Program-made: the position numbers and the translations under genes
In this document: positions 1-10,933 of the stretch, piece after piece
How the letters are laid out: each line of letters starts with the position of its first letter
Numbering within the stretch: position 1 is the stretch's first letter
Source of the DNA: Anaeramoeba flamelloides
Lineage: Eukaryota; Metamonada; Anaeramoebidae
Direction of reading: 5' to 3'
Length of the DNA stretch: 64,000 nt
Assembly: GCA_027625915.1 (NCBI GenBank)
Contig: JANTQA010000040.1
Location: 1,798,001 to 1,862,000, forward strand
Notes under the pieces: model-generated
The model's input: the letters and a program-made list of their open reading frames with translations, nothing else
Database searches by the model: none
Told to the model about the DNA's origin: nothing

Positions 1-125
1 ATCCCTCTCAATTTATGGAGCGGATCGGATTTTTGGGAGAAATGACCAGCTCTCACTTGGTTCAACAATATCTCTAATTCAAATTAGGGATTCGGGCAAA
101 CAGGTGGACTTTTAGTACCCACTCT
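1..125 (+). mobile_element. LINE 3'-end fragment cut by the window edge
   Basis: The stretch near 80-110 can be read as the peptide FKLGIRANRW, which matches the LGIRANKRN end of the LINE coding region finishing at 48,099. It is followed by a short tail and a run of A at about 133-143, as expected of a LINE 3' end. The same block recurs, diverged, at 59,337-59,450. The frame is broken within this fragment. Strand and family follow from that comparison; only the last hundred bases lie in the window. Confidence 0.5.
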
Positions 126-1400
126 TTAATGGAAAAAAAAAAATAGTTAATTTTTTTAACAAATTTTTTCTAATTGATCAATCAAAGAAAAATACATATA
201 AAAAAAGTATTAAAAAAAAATGCTATTGTGTTGAATTCTTCGTTTGGTCTTTATTTATTTATTTATTCCTTTCTTCATTGATCTTATTTTTCATTTTCTA
301 TTAAGGTTCCCAATTAATAATTGTGTTTCACTTTTTTTCTCCATTTAACTTTTTTTCCAGAACCGTTACTTCTCTAACCTCAGAATAGGAAAAATGTGAA
401 CTTAAGGGATTAGCGTCTCCCAAGTAGAAATCTAAAATTAAAACAAGTTGTAATTAAATGTAAATCATATCAGTTCTTGGTGGTTCGAATATCACTAAAA
501 ATTTGAAAAAATTATTAGTAAAAAATGATCTAATCAATTTAAAAGGATACTTTTATTAATAAAAAACCCAACAATTTCTGAAAAAAATCTGCATTTTGCC
601 ACAAATTCAGAGGTTGAATTATCTATTTTCAGACTCCAAAGTTGCAAAATATCTTTCTTAAATTTGTTATGAAATGTAGATTGGTTGCGAAACAATTCAA
701 TTTTTTGAAATAAATTAAATAATTAACCCATAGATTATTTGAAAAATTATTTCTGAAATCTTAGAAATATATTGAATTTACAATTATCTTTTAAAAAGGA
801 AACAAAACAAATCATTCTTTGGGTTTTTAAATTGATGAATATTGAGTTAACTTTTGAAATTAAAAAATTATAAAAATAGTTACTATTGGAAGTTCTAAAG
901 ATGATTTATTAAATAGGGGATACAATTGTTCGGAGTTTCTATTTTTAGGATTTGGTAAAGGAATCAAAAAAAATTCCAAACTGAAAATTTTTAATGATAT
1001 CATTATTAAAAAATCTAAGGATTTAAAATGGAATTGGATTTGGAATACTTTTTTAAAATACATGTGAACCAAGCTATTTGAGCCATGTCGCACTAATATC
1101 ATTTACACCCAATTACAACATACTTTAATTATGGACCAATTAAGTTGAGGTTAATCGCTTCACTGTTTTTATTCCCTAGTTTGATACTAAAATGAAATAT
1201 CATGTTTTATTCAATTTTGTTTCACTTTAACTGTTGAACATACTTTTCAATTTCAAAAATCGTTCCAATTAAAAAACACTGTTTCAATTTTTTACCTTTT
1301 TCGGTTTTTTAAAACAAAGAAACTTTGCTTTTCTAAATGAAAAATAAAATCATTTTTTTTCATTTTTAAGATCTGAATTCAAAAACAAACATAAAACCTA
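126..1400. other. Gene-free AT-rich stretch
   Basis: No convincing coding sequence or RNA gene is seen. The part near 300-440 has weak similarity to other dispersed repeats in the window (the motif GGTTCCCAATTAATAATTG and a block ending near the word GAATAGGAAAAATGTGAA, compare 47,000). The last hundred bases are the A-rich leader of the B-box gene that starts at 1401. Confidence 0.5.
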
Positions 1401-4400
1401 ATGAGTTTTCACAATCAAAAAAAAACACAACCCAACAAAAAAAAAACAACTTCACAGTGTAATTATCCAATAGAACACATTTCAAACAAAAAAACCACAA
1501 CCAAAGTTTTAAAACAAGAATGTCAAATATGCAATAACAATGAGGCGTTATTTTATTGTACTTTATGCAAGGTTTACTATTGTACTGCTTGTGAAAGGAT
1601 GGTACACACTACTTATTTGAAAGATCGACATAAAACAGAAATTGAAAAGGCACCATTCAAAACAAAATTAAGTAAATTATTGTTTATTTTTATCTTTTTA
1701 CTTTTAAACATTCACCCAAAATACTTTTTTATTATTGAACTGAGAGTCGAATACAAATTATCAAAATCACACAAATTATAGAAAGTTTTGAAAGTCCATT
1801 AAAAAATATCAAATAATTACCTTTTTAAACAACTATTTTATTTTCTAACCTTTCTTAGAAACGAGTAAAAATAACAAATTGATTTTTCTTTTTTGCTATC
1901 TTTTTCCAATTAAAATATGAAAATTTTTAATCAAGTTCCAAAATGAATATTAATTATTACTGCTACAATCAAATTGGCAGAGTAAAAATTTTGTCTTAGA
2001 GTTAACTAAGGAAGTTAAAGTTCCCAAAAATATAACAGTCATCATTTGTTGCAAAAACCCAAGATCTTGTTAAAAATTAATGAGAGATAACAATCACAAC
2101 TAATTGTTGAGAGAAAAATGTTGTAAAGAGAAAAATAGTTGGACTCCAATTTTAATTGGGAACCTTACTGAAAATGATTTTTAATTTCAATCGTTTGTGA
2201 AATAACTAAAGAAAATAACAATAATCTACTTATTAGAATAACGACTAATGTGATTCTACTTTTTCAAAATCTTATCTCTTATAATCTAAAGCAAGTTTAA
2301 AAATTATCATTTTCAGAATTAGTAGTAAACTTTACTAAAACTTAAGATTTTTGTTAAAATAGCATGATCTACTTTAGCTATCAACCATTCAAATGAGTAT
2401 TCTACACACACCACAGATTAATGAACTTGTAACACCTTTAAACCTGGATTTATCAAAAATTCACCTAGTTATCAATAGGATTTTATATTCAATTTTACTA
2501 ATGTTCCCAATTAAAAATGGTGTTCAACCATTTTTCTGTGTCCAACATTTTTCTCTCAATAGTAATACGTATTTTCTTACTGTTATTATCTAATTAAAAA
2601 AAATAAACTTTATCTCAAAGTTTCAATTTAAAGAGAACCAAATGAATAAAACTCAAGATTATCATGATCAGATGTTCTTGTGAAGATCTTGATTTTTTTT
2701 CGACGACAGTTGGGTAAATATTGGAGAACAAGAAATAACAATTTTTCAATCTTAATTGGAAAATGACAGTATTATTCAATCCTATTAAAAGTTTTTATGT
2801 CCAAAATGCCCCATTCCTAATCCTCACAACAATAAGGTTTTCACCCTAGTCAATCTAAAAGGACTTCATTTGTAATGTTTGTGAAGATTCTATTTAGATC
2901 AAAATCCTTAACCCAATTTTTCTGAAAATTTTTGGTTGTTTTAGCAACTATTGCAGAGTAGCCTTGTTAAAAAATCCAAAAAAAGAGAGACAATTTCTCA
3001 TCTAATTAAATAATATTTTCCTACAGCCGTTCCAAGTCTACCATAAAATTTTAAATAAAATACATTTGATTTTTCTATTCTGATTTTCAATTTTCAAAAA
3101 ATCTGGAAATAAGAGTTATTATTCCAAAAAAAATTTCAATAAATGAGCTATTATTCAAATTTTGAAACTTTAAAAAAAAATTCTTTGAAGATTTCTTGAA
3201 GCACTTTAAAATATTGTTCAAAAATGGTAAATTTTTAAAGATTAGTCAATATTGATATTTTTTTTGAGCTGTTTTGGACCAATTATTTTTAAGTTTCATC
3301 AGATCTTGAATTTTTTTTTTTGATTTTTCAAAATTTGAATAATAGCTCATTTATTGAAATTTTTTTTGGAATAATAACTCTTATTTCCGAATTTTTTGAA
3401 AATTGAAATTAAGAATAGAAAACTCAATTGTGTTTTATTTAAAATTTTATGGTAGACTTAGAAAGACTGTAAAAGAAAAATCAAATAAGTTAACCAACAT
3501 TCCAAAGTTTGATCAATTAAAAATCCCCATTTATTTTTTGATTTTAAGTTACGATAAAGTTTTTTTGACGATTGGTAGTTAGAGATTTTAATTTTGTAAA
3601 AACTTTTGGGATATTTAGCCTGGGCTTAACCTAGTTTAGATAGTTTTTTAATTTTTTTTATTTTTTCTAAAAATTTGAAAAAACTCACAAAACCTAATTT
3701 TGAAATGAGATTTCCTCAATTATAATTTTGATTTTTTTTTGGATTCTGCTAAATTATTTAAATTTTAAGAGAAAATATTTAGTCAACAAAAATAATTTTT
3801 ATTACAATGTTCCTAAAATAAGAATTTCCCATTTTTTATTTGTAAATTTCTTGAAAAGATATCTTTGATTTTAAGATCATTGATGAAACTTTTCTACAAC
3901 TACATTCAACATACAATAACATTTTTTTTATTATATATTTTGCTTAATTGTTAACAGTTTTTTTTTTGGTTTTTCAGCTATTTAAAAAAAAACCTTTCAT
4001 TTTATAACAGTAAATATCTATCCCTTAGCACTCCGGATCTGCCTAAATTTCATCAAGTTTAAAAGAAAGGATTTAAAATGATATTTGTGTGTTAATATAT
4101 TTATTTTCTTATTTACCTTTAATCTAGATTTGAATTATAATAAAAAGTCAAAATAGTTTAAAAATAAAGTAGTTATGTTTTTGTCTTTCTTTTTGATATC
4201 TGGTAAAAATATAATAATTATTCATTTTTACAATTTTTTTTAAAGAGTTTTATTTTTATTTTATTTTTTTAAATAAGAAATTTTATTACAATAATAGTAA
4301 TTCAAAACTCAATACATCGATTTCTTAATAATAACCATTCAAATGGAGTTTTTTTATATTTATATATATAGTGATATAAACCCCATTCCAAAAATTTGGA

Positions 4401-7400
4401 CACATCCAAAATCAAAAATAGGCAAAAAAAACCCCCAATTTATTGTATTTTTCCAAACCTAATATAAAACAACATTTAAGTTACCCAGTATTGATGTTTT
4501 AATAAGTAATCATTTTAATCCAAATAAAAGAAAAAAATATAAAACGAAAAAAAAAAAATCACTGGTGTGTCAAAATAATGAAACGAGCGGAACAAAAAAT
4601 GTATTGGTAAATTTGTTGAAATTTCACCAACAATTGTTGATCAATCAAATGTTAAGATACCATTAACCAATTGGGTGTGGATTTTTCTATTTAAATAAAC
4701 TCAACACTAACCTTCTATCAATCATTGAAAAAAAAATTCAGATCTAACGAAACAGATTAGGTAACTGCAAAAAAGGAAATGAAAACAAAACAAAAAAGAC
4801 AAAAAATGAAATATTTTCTAAAATCAAAGTTCTTTCCAAATTGAATTTAAAGTGCAGTAATGATGTCATTTCCACTGTTTTAACTGTGTACAAATTTTAG
4901 GAATCTAGTTTATATAAATATAGTAATATGAAATTTTCATTTTTTTTTGAGATAGAATTTCAATAAATATCCAATTCAGAGAAAAATGAAATTTATTTCT
5001 TTAGGACAAAGATTAAAAAATTAATATCAATAATTTTTTAAAACTTCAATTTAAACAATAGAAAATACTTGAAAAAACCAAAAAAAAAAAATTGAAAAAT
5101 AATTTCATCTATTATATTTACATTAACTAAGTAAAAACCCTTTTAATAGATCAAGTAATCATTCCTAAATTTAAATATAAAATAAACAATAAATTTTAAA
5201 TATTATTCAAAGATAATAAAATAATCTCCGAAACCAAGAATTAAAATTTTGTATTTTTCTATTAGCAAAAATTTGAATTTTTCAATCTTAATTAATCCAG
5301 ATCTTGGAAAATAATTTTTGATCCATTGCCTCTTATTTAATAATATTGTTTATTTTATGTCTATATTTTAAAAATTCAAAAATTAACAAAAAGTGAAAAT
5401 TTTCAAAAATAATCAATTATTAATATTACTCAAACTATTAGCCAAATAATTTAAATTTATAAAAAAAAATGTTTAAAAATTTTACAAATTTTACAATGAA
5501 AAAAAATATTATTTTTTGTTCAAATTTAATTTAGACTTTTTAATTTTTTAAATTATTTAGAATTGAATATATATATTGATATTGAATGGGAATCAATAAA
5601 TAAAACAAATTTTCTATGTAATGCCAAAATATCTTTTGTAATGAATAAATTATTTATTAAAGTATTTTAGGCAATGTTGGGGTGAAAAGGGTCTTATAAA
5701 TTTCCAGTAAAGTATGATGTGTTTTAATCATTAAAACTAAGAAATTTTTGTTCCTTACTATGAAAAAGATAGATTGATTTTTCTGAATAAGTTAAAAGAA
5801 TTAAATTTTAATGAAATAATTTTAAATTATGACAGCTTAAAATTATTTTCGTTAATTAATAATCGTAAAATCTATGATTGTACGCTTAAATTTCTGAAAG
5901 GGAATTTAAGTAAAGGGGTGCTTAGAGTGTAATTTACACTTCTTCCTTCTCGATAATAGTAATAAAAATTGAATTTTTAATTATAAAATTTTCTTTCTAA
6001 GATAATCGTTTATAAATTCTCTATCTTAGAATCCTTTTATAACAATTAAAATTAAAAATTTTATTTCAAAGGTAATTAGAATATTTTTAGGGTTCTAAGT
6101 GATATATATATATATATATATTCTTTCTTGAATAATAATAAAAGAATGCAGAAAATAATGATTTGAATTTAATACAAAACTTTGTTTCAGTCAAAGTGGC
6201 CCAACATTTTTTTCAAATATCAATTATTTTTTAGAATTGACCTTTGAAGAACAAATAAGAAATAAGCAGAATAATACACATCAAATAATTGTTGATATCC
6301 ATCTGAAAGAAAACTGGTTAATCAATAAATTTTATAAAAAATTGAAAAACTCAAATCCTTAAGGTCACCATTGAGAAAAACAACAATGTTCGTTTTGAAC
6401 TTCTACTGGTATTTGAATAATAAATAGGAAACAATTTTCACTTCATTTTCCATACTTTTCTTTTAGAAACCAAGCTCCCTAACGAAGTAAGTTGGTATTT
6501 GTGGTCTCTATTTGAAAAAGGAAATGAAAATGAAGTGAAAAATTTTTCGCATTTATTAAACAAATATCAGGATCAAATATTCAAATAAAATTCCAATAGA
6601 AACCAATATGATTTCTCAACAATCATTTCCACAGTTTCAATAACATTAGAATAACACGTTTTTACAAAGTGACTATTGATCTCGAAAAAAAAAAAATTAC
6701 AACTTAATTATAATCAACAAAAAATCAAAAAAAAAAGCAAAAATGTGATAAAATGATTTCCAATTTTGAAAATTTACAAAATAAAATTTTTTCTTCTAAT
6801 ATCCATGCAAACCCTTTAAACACATGCATTTCACCGATTAAAACTGGACCCCTTTGACTGGAAAATATTTTATTTGAATAAATGATTAATATCTCTACAA
6901 GTTTGTACCCCTTTAAGAATTTCAGTTTAATACAACGTTAACATTAATATTTTTACAGTAAAATAAACAACTCATCAAATAAAATTAATGAGATGAAGTT
7001 TCTTTTTTTATATAAGATTTTTTTAATAATTTTCCAATTTTATTCATAAATTTTTATTTTTATAATTAATTTTTCATTTAAAATCACAATAAAATGATTT
7101 TATTAAATCTAAATCTTATATATTTAATTTTTTTTTTTTTTTATTTAAAAAATAATTAAAATAAAAAATAAAATTTAATAATGAATGAAATTTAATAATA
7201 AAAAAAGGGAGATAAGAAATATTGATTTATTTTACTTTTAAATTATAATGTAAAAATAATTAATTTTCTCTCAAAAGTTCAATAAGTAAGAGCAAAATTA
7301 ATGAAAAAATTTTATTTTCAATTGATTTGTAAAGCAGATTTTTTATTTTTTCTGCTCATTGTGATAAAACATTATTTGTGTGATTGAAATCAAAAAAAAA

Positions 7401-9035
7401 AAAAATGATTTCTTAATTGAAAAATGGCAGTAAATAAATCTATTTTGTTAAAAATGTACCAATATAGCGCAGTGTGATACAACTTTATCATATTGACATT
7501 TTTATTAGGGAAACACCTTTCTTCCCAGTAAAATTTAAACTAATAAATTTGATAATTGACAAATAAATATGTATAAATTTGATTAAATGATGAATAATTT
7601 TAAATATTAATAAAGAAATTTTTTAAATTAAAAAATTTGACTTTCCTCCTAATTTTTCAAAAAGTGTAATTCCTTCGAAAAAAAGGTGATTAATGTTTAT
7701 ATTATAATTAAATTATTAATTTTTTTTTTTTTTTTTCTTTACTTTTTTCCTCTTAAATTAGAAGAGTCAAATAAACAATTCCAAAATATATGCCAAAAAC
7801 ACAAAAAAGAATTTATATTATTTTGCCAAGAAGAAGAAAAATTGATTTGTTCACAATGCTCTAATAATTGTTTAAATGGAAATCATAAAATTCTTTCGTT
7901 CAATCAAATCTTCAGAGAAGTTCTTCAAAAAATTGAAATAATATTTTCAGACATCCAAGAGAGAGAAAAACAAAATACTTTAAAAAGTGAAACAATAAAG
8001 GAGAAACAAACTAAATTTAAAATGGAAATTCATGCAATTAAACAAAGTTTAAAAAAAACATCACAAGAATTAAAAGATACAATTGATCACAATTTAAAAC
8101 AATCATTACAATTAATAGAGACTATTAACATAATTTTTGATAAAAAGATCGAGCCCTTAACTCAAAAAGAAACTGAAAAGAAAAATAGAATCAAAGAGGA
8201 AAAGGAAAAAATTAATAAAATTAAAAAATATGAAAAAGAAGATAACAAAATTAAATTAATTCAAAATTCAATTGAATTCATTAAGGAAATGGAAAATGGA
8301 AATGAAGAAGTTAAGAATAAGTTAAAGGAGGGAGAGAAGGGAAAGGAAAAGGGAAAGGAAAAGGGAAAGGAAAAAGAAAATTCTCAAAAAAAATCAGACA
8401 AAATAAATTGGCAAATTACAAGCGAAATGAAATCAAATAAAAAAACAATGAAATTAAAAAATGATTTAATTGAAAATAATGTTCCAAAATTAATAAAAGA
8501 GGAATTTAGTGGGGAACAAAAAACAAAAAATATCATATTAAATAATAATAATCGGACTGTGATGAATAGTTCAAATAGATTGGGTGGGATTGCATGCGGT
8601 AAAAAAATATATTCAGAAGGAAAACATCAAATAAAAATAAAAATTGAAGAATTTCAGGATTATGAAGAACAATGCAATTTGATACAAATAGGAGTTGTTA
8701 ATTCAGAATACCAAGATAATTTGGTTATCAATGGGAAATTCGAGGGAACCTATTATTATTCAACAACTTACAACCCAGATTATTTTTTAAATATATTGGA
8801 AAGTAAAGCAATCAAAAAAGACAATAATCTCGAAAAATTTGTCAAATTTGAAAAAGTGCATTTCAAAAAAGGTTCAGTTTTCCAAATAAATCTTGATATG
8901 GATCAAAAGATAATTTCTTTTCTGATCAACGAACAAAGTTGTGGTAAATGGGAAAAATTACCAAATAAAGTCATTTTGTTTGCTTGGCTATTTCCTCAAA
9001 GAGGTGAAAAAAAAAACATAATTTCTTTAATTTAA
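1401..9035 (+). CDS. TRIM-like protein: two B-boxes, coiled coil, SPRY-like domain (two exons)
   Basis: Exon 1 (1401-1671) begins with ATG after an A-rich leader. It carries a B-box zinc finger: Cys-x2-Cys, then FYC-x2-C-x4-C-x2-C and two His. Exon 2 (7762-9035) follows a T-rich tract and TTAAATTAG. It holds a second B-box (residues about 100-140, CQKHKKEF...CSQC), a long Lys/Glu coiled coil (about 140-320) with a GKEK repeat, and a C-terminal SPRY-like domain (about 335-514). The donor is GTAAATT; phase 1 meets phase 1 and the total is exactly 515 codons. Exon 2 has no ATG of its own, so it needs an upstream exon. There is no RING finger, so ubiquitin-ligase activity is not implied; the architecture suggests a cytosolic scaffold that binds partners through SPRY. 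The join is inferred; the alternative is two separate fragments, the first a pseudogene. Confidence 0.72.
2030..2590. repeat. Palindromic repeat with arms of about 60 bp
   Basis: The arm at about 2110-2170 (GAGAGAAAAATGTTG ... AATTGGGAACCTTA) is the inverted, diverged match of 2501-2562 (TAATGTTCCCAATTA ... TTTTTCTCTC). Outer ends ATAACAGT and ACTGTTAT suggest terminal inverted repeats. It lies in the giant intron. No coding capacity is seen; probably a non-autonomous DNA element. Confidence 0.5.
3024..3469. mobile_element. Foldback MITE, copy 1 (CAGCCGTTCC family)
   Basis: This 446-bp element is almost wholly two inverted arms. It starts CAGCCGTTCCAAGTCTACC and ends GGTAGACTTAGAAAGACTG, and the dinucleotide TA flanks both sides (3022-3023 and 3470-3471). 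Two further copies lie at 46,413-46,862 and 47,233-49,058. The TA duplication and CAG end are typical of Tc1/mariner-mobilised MITEs. No transposase is encoded. Confidence 0.75.
4377..4912. mobile_element. TA-flanked MITE, family B copy 1, nested in family C
   Basis: Inverted ends of about 28 bp: TAAACCCCATTCCAAAAAT on the left and the diverged complement ending TCTAGTTTA on the right, each flanked by TA (4375-4376 and 4913-4914). Copies or relatives occur at 18,561-19,085 (inverted), about 24,000-24,500, about 59,560-60,030 and 60,265-60,500. Its absence from the second family C element shows that it inserted after family C was in place. Confidence 0.72.
5755..5930 (+). repeat. Coding-like relic shared with 61,610-61,705
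   Basis: A short open stretch reads YEKDRLIFLNKLKELNF ... IYDCTLKFLKG ... LRV before a stop. It lies in the right half of the family C element but has no match in the other C copy. A similar sequence lies inverted near 61,610-61,705 (words ATCATAGATTT and a cluster of Ala/Leu/Lys codons). It may be a scrap of a LINE or of a transposase; I cannot name it. Confidence 0.3.
6188..6860. mobile_element. MITE family A copy 1 (CAGTCAAAGGGG ends)
   Basis: The left end CAGTCAAAGTGGCCCAAC and right end GGACCCCTTTGACTG are inverted repeats. Other copies lie at 19,848-20,358, 26,215-26,312 (part) and 48,125-48,824. Copy 1 is in the opposite orientation to the copy at 48 kb. An inner palindrome of about 110 bp (about 6437-6545, words CACTTCATTTTC and GAAAATGAAGTG) is present here and at 48 kb. 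It lies in the giant intron of the B-box gene. Confidence 0.7.
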
Positions 9036-9319
9036 TCAACAATTCATAAAAATATACATATATAATTTCAATATAATAGATATAAATTATCATTTTTGAT
9101 TTATAAAGTACTTTTTTTTTTTTTTTTAATTTTGAAAAGAATCAATAAAGTAAAAAATAAATTTTTTCTAGTATCTTTTGTTAATTCAAATTTGTTTTGA
9201 AAACTCGAACTAGAGAAAATATTTGAAAAATTTGCACAAAAAAGAATAAAAAAAGAAAAAGAAATGAAAAAATAAAAAGAAAAAAAGATTGACTTTATGA
9301 AATAATAATAATTTAAACT

Positions 9320-9740
9320 CTTTTTCAAATCAAAGGGCACAAAAAATTTCAAGAATTATTCAAAATTGAATCAAATTAATTGTAGTATCATTCTAAAATA
9401 TAAGAAACTCTTTAAATCATAAACATTTAACTGAATCTTTAAAACTCATAAAAACAAAACAATAAAATTTAAGATTAAATATTTTAAAAATTGATGTGCT
9501 CTTTTATTTGGAATGAGAAATCTCATTTTGTAAATTGTAGGTGAAAAAAAAATTATAAAATCAATAAAAACAGTTGAAGAAGTTGAATTTAGAAAAATTT
9601 CTTTAAATTTTATTGATAATTCTTTAAACGTCAAATTTTTGTTCTTTAAAGTCTCATTATCAAGATGAAAGATACAATTAATCTGAGTTTTTTGGTGGAA
9701 TTGTTTTTTTTTCATAATTTTTTTTTCTTTCGTCATTTTT
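9320..9740. repeat. Dispersed repeat, about 420 bp, copy 1
   Basis: The sequence from CTTTTTCAAATCAAAGGGCAC onward matches 19,111-19,560 in the same orientation over about 420 bp, including TTTCAAGAATTAT and TTAAATATTTTAAAAATTG. It starts about 280 bp downstream of the B-box gene stop. No inverted ends were found and no protein is recognisable. Its class is unknown. Confidence 0.6.
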
Positions 9741-9824
9741 AAATGTTTAAATTTCTTTGTTTTCTATCTTTTCCAAAGTAAATTTTTCATTCTTTTTTGT
9801 AAAAAATGGCAAGTCGAAAGTATA

Positions 9825-10056
9825 CTGATAAATTCCAATAAATTTCTAAAAATTTTTGGTTCAATTTCCATTTTGATAAATCTTTGAACTGTTTCTTATC
9901 AAGCAGTCCAGGACAAAGAAAATTTTGAAGAAAAACTAATTTTACAGAGTTTCTTAACACTTGACCACATAAAATGCTTTATTCAAAGCTTGATCAGAAT
10001 AATTTCAAAAAGGAAAATGAAGTAAAAATTCCCAAATAAAAATTGTAATTTATCAG
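9825..10056. mobile_element. TA-flanked MITE, family D copy 1
   Basis: This 232-bp element has inverted ends CTGATAAATT and AATTTATCAG, each flanked by TA (9823-9824 and 10,057-10,058). The second copy, in the opposite orientation, is 52,386-52,616 (231 bp), inside the RasGEF intron. Shared inner words include TTTCTTAACACTTGA. It has no coding capacity and fits a small Tc1/mariner-type MITE. Confidence 0.75.
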
Positions 10057-10933
10057 TATGTTTTTATTTAAAAAAGTAAAAAATTCGAAAAAAATAAATT
10101 AACAAAAATGATTTTTTACAATTGGAATCTCCTTTAAGGGCATTTTCAATAAACCATTTGGAAAATCGATGGACACTTATTATGAATTTTAAAAAAACAA
10201 GGATGATATTTTTTTACCAATTAACTTTTCTGAAATTTCATGATTCTTAATTTGTATATTCCTATTTCCAAATATCCAACTCAAAAGAATGTGATTTGTA
10301 TCTCTTTTGTCTTAATTATTTGATTTGGAAACCAACTTTTTTAAACTTTTATGGAAAGTGAAATAAAACCCAAATTAAAATTGCATAAGTCATTAATTCT
10401 TTATTTTTAATAAAAATCCTAGAATTTCTTGAACAAAATTAAAGGAGATAAAAGTATTTTTAATCAAGTTATGTTCAAAATATCTTTAAAAGACAAAGTA
10501 AGTATCAGATCAAATAACTGAGACTCAAATAAGGGAAAACTAAACAAATACATAAGATAATCTTTTTTACCTCTTTAATTAACTGTTAGACCTTTATAAA
10601 CAAGGTAAAAAATTAATTAATTTGAGAAATTTGGAATTTTTGGTTGTTTTTAAAGTTTGAAAAAAATAATGCAAAAATAACACTTTTCCAAAACCATCTC
10701 AATTTTTGATTTGTAATTTGTATGAAAAGCCTTAATTTATTTCCAAAATTTTTTTGAAATTAATCATCAAGAATCAACAAAATGAAAAGTATTTCCATGA
10801 AAAGTATCCAAAAAATATCTGTTTAAGAGTTTGAAAGGTTATTTTTTGTCTAAATAAGCCAAATGTATCAAAAATTTATTTTTTATTTTTTTTTCTTTTG
10901 GCCAACTTTTTTGTGTATTGCTTTTTTGAACAA
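10057..10933. other. Intergenic stretch upstream of the BTB gene
   Basis: No gene or clear repeat is seen. The last 60 bases are T-rich and lead straight into the first ATG of the BTB gene. Confidence 0.4.

Larger units (their letters stand above)
4021..6102. mobile_element. Non-autonomous TA-flanked element, family C copy 1, interrupted
   Basis: The left end TCCCTTAGCACTCCGG follows TA, and the right end GGTTCTAAGTGA precedes TA. The same ends, better kept, bound 29,788-31,283. The two copies align along most of their length, for instance the shared tract CAATAAATATCCAAT, except for 4377-4912, which is absent from the other copy and is a separate insertion. No transposase reading frame is present. 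TA duplications point to Tc1/mariner-type mobilisation. Confidence 0.72.
1672..7761 (+). other. Giant intron filled with transposon relics
   Basis: The interval runs from GTAAATTATTG to TTTTTCCTCTTAAATTAG and is about 6.1 kb, against 52-162 bp for the short introns in this window. It contains a palindromic repeat (2030-2590), a foldback element (3024-3469), a 2.1-kb element (4021-6102) with another element inside it, and a further copy of a third family (6188-6860). The rest is AT-rich filler with no coding sequence that I can support. Confidence 0.6.

Noticed and set aside
470-500. GGTTCGAATATC, a possible tRNA T-arm
   Set aside because: No acceptor stem pairing, D-arm or A-box could be placed upstream; chance match.
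2393-2593. A 66-codon + strand frame
   Set aside because: It falls in the palindromic repeat of the giant intron and has background composition.
9446-9736. A 96-codon minus-strand frame
   Set aside because: It lies in a dispersed repeat whose other copy (19,111-19,560) does not keep the frame.
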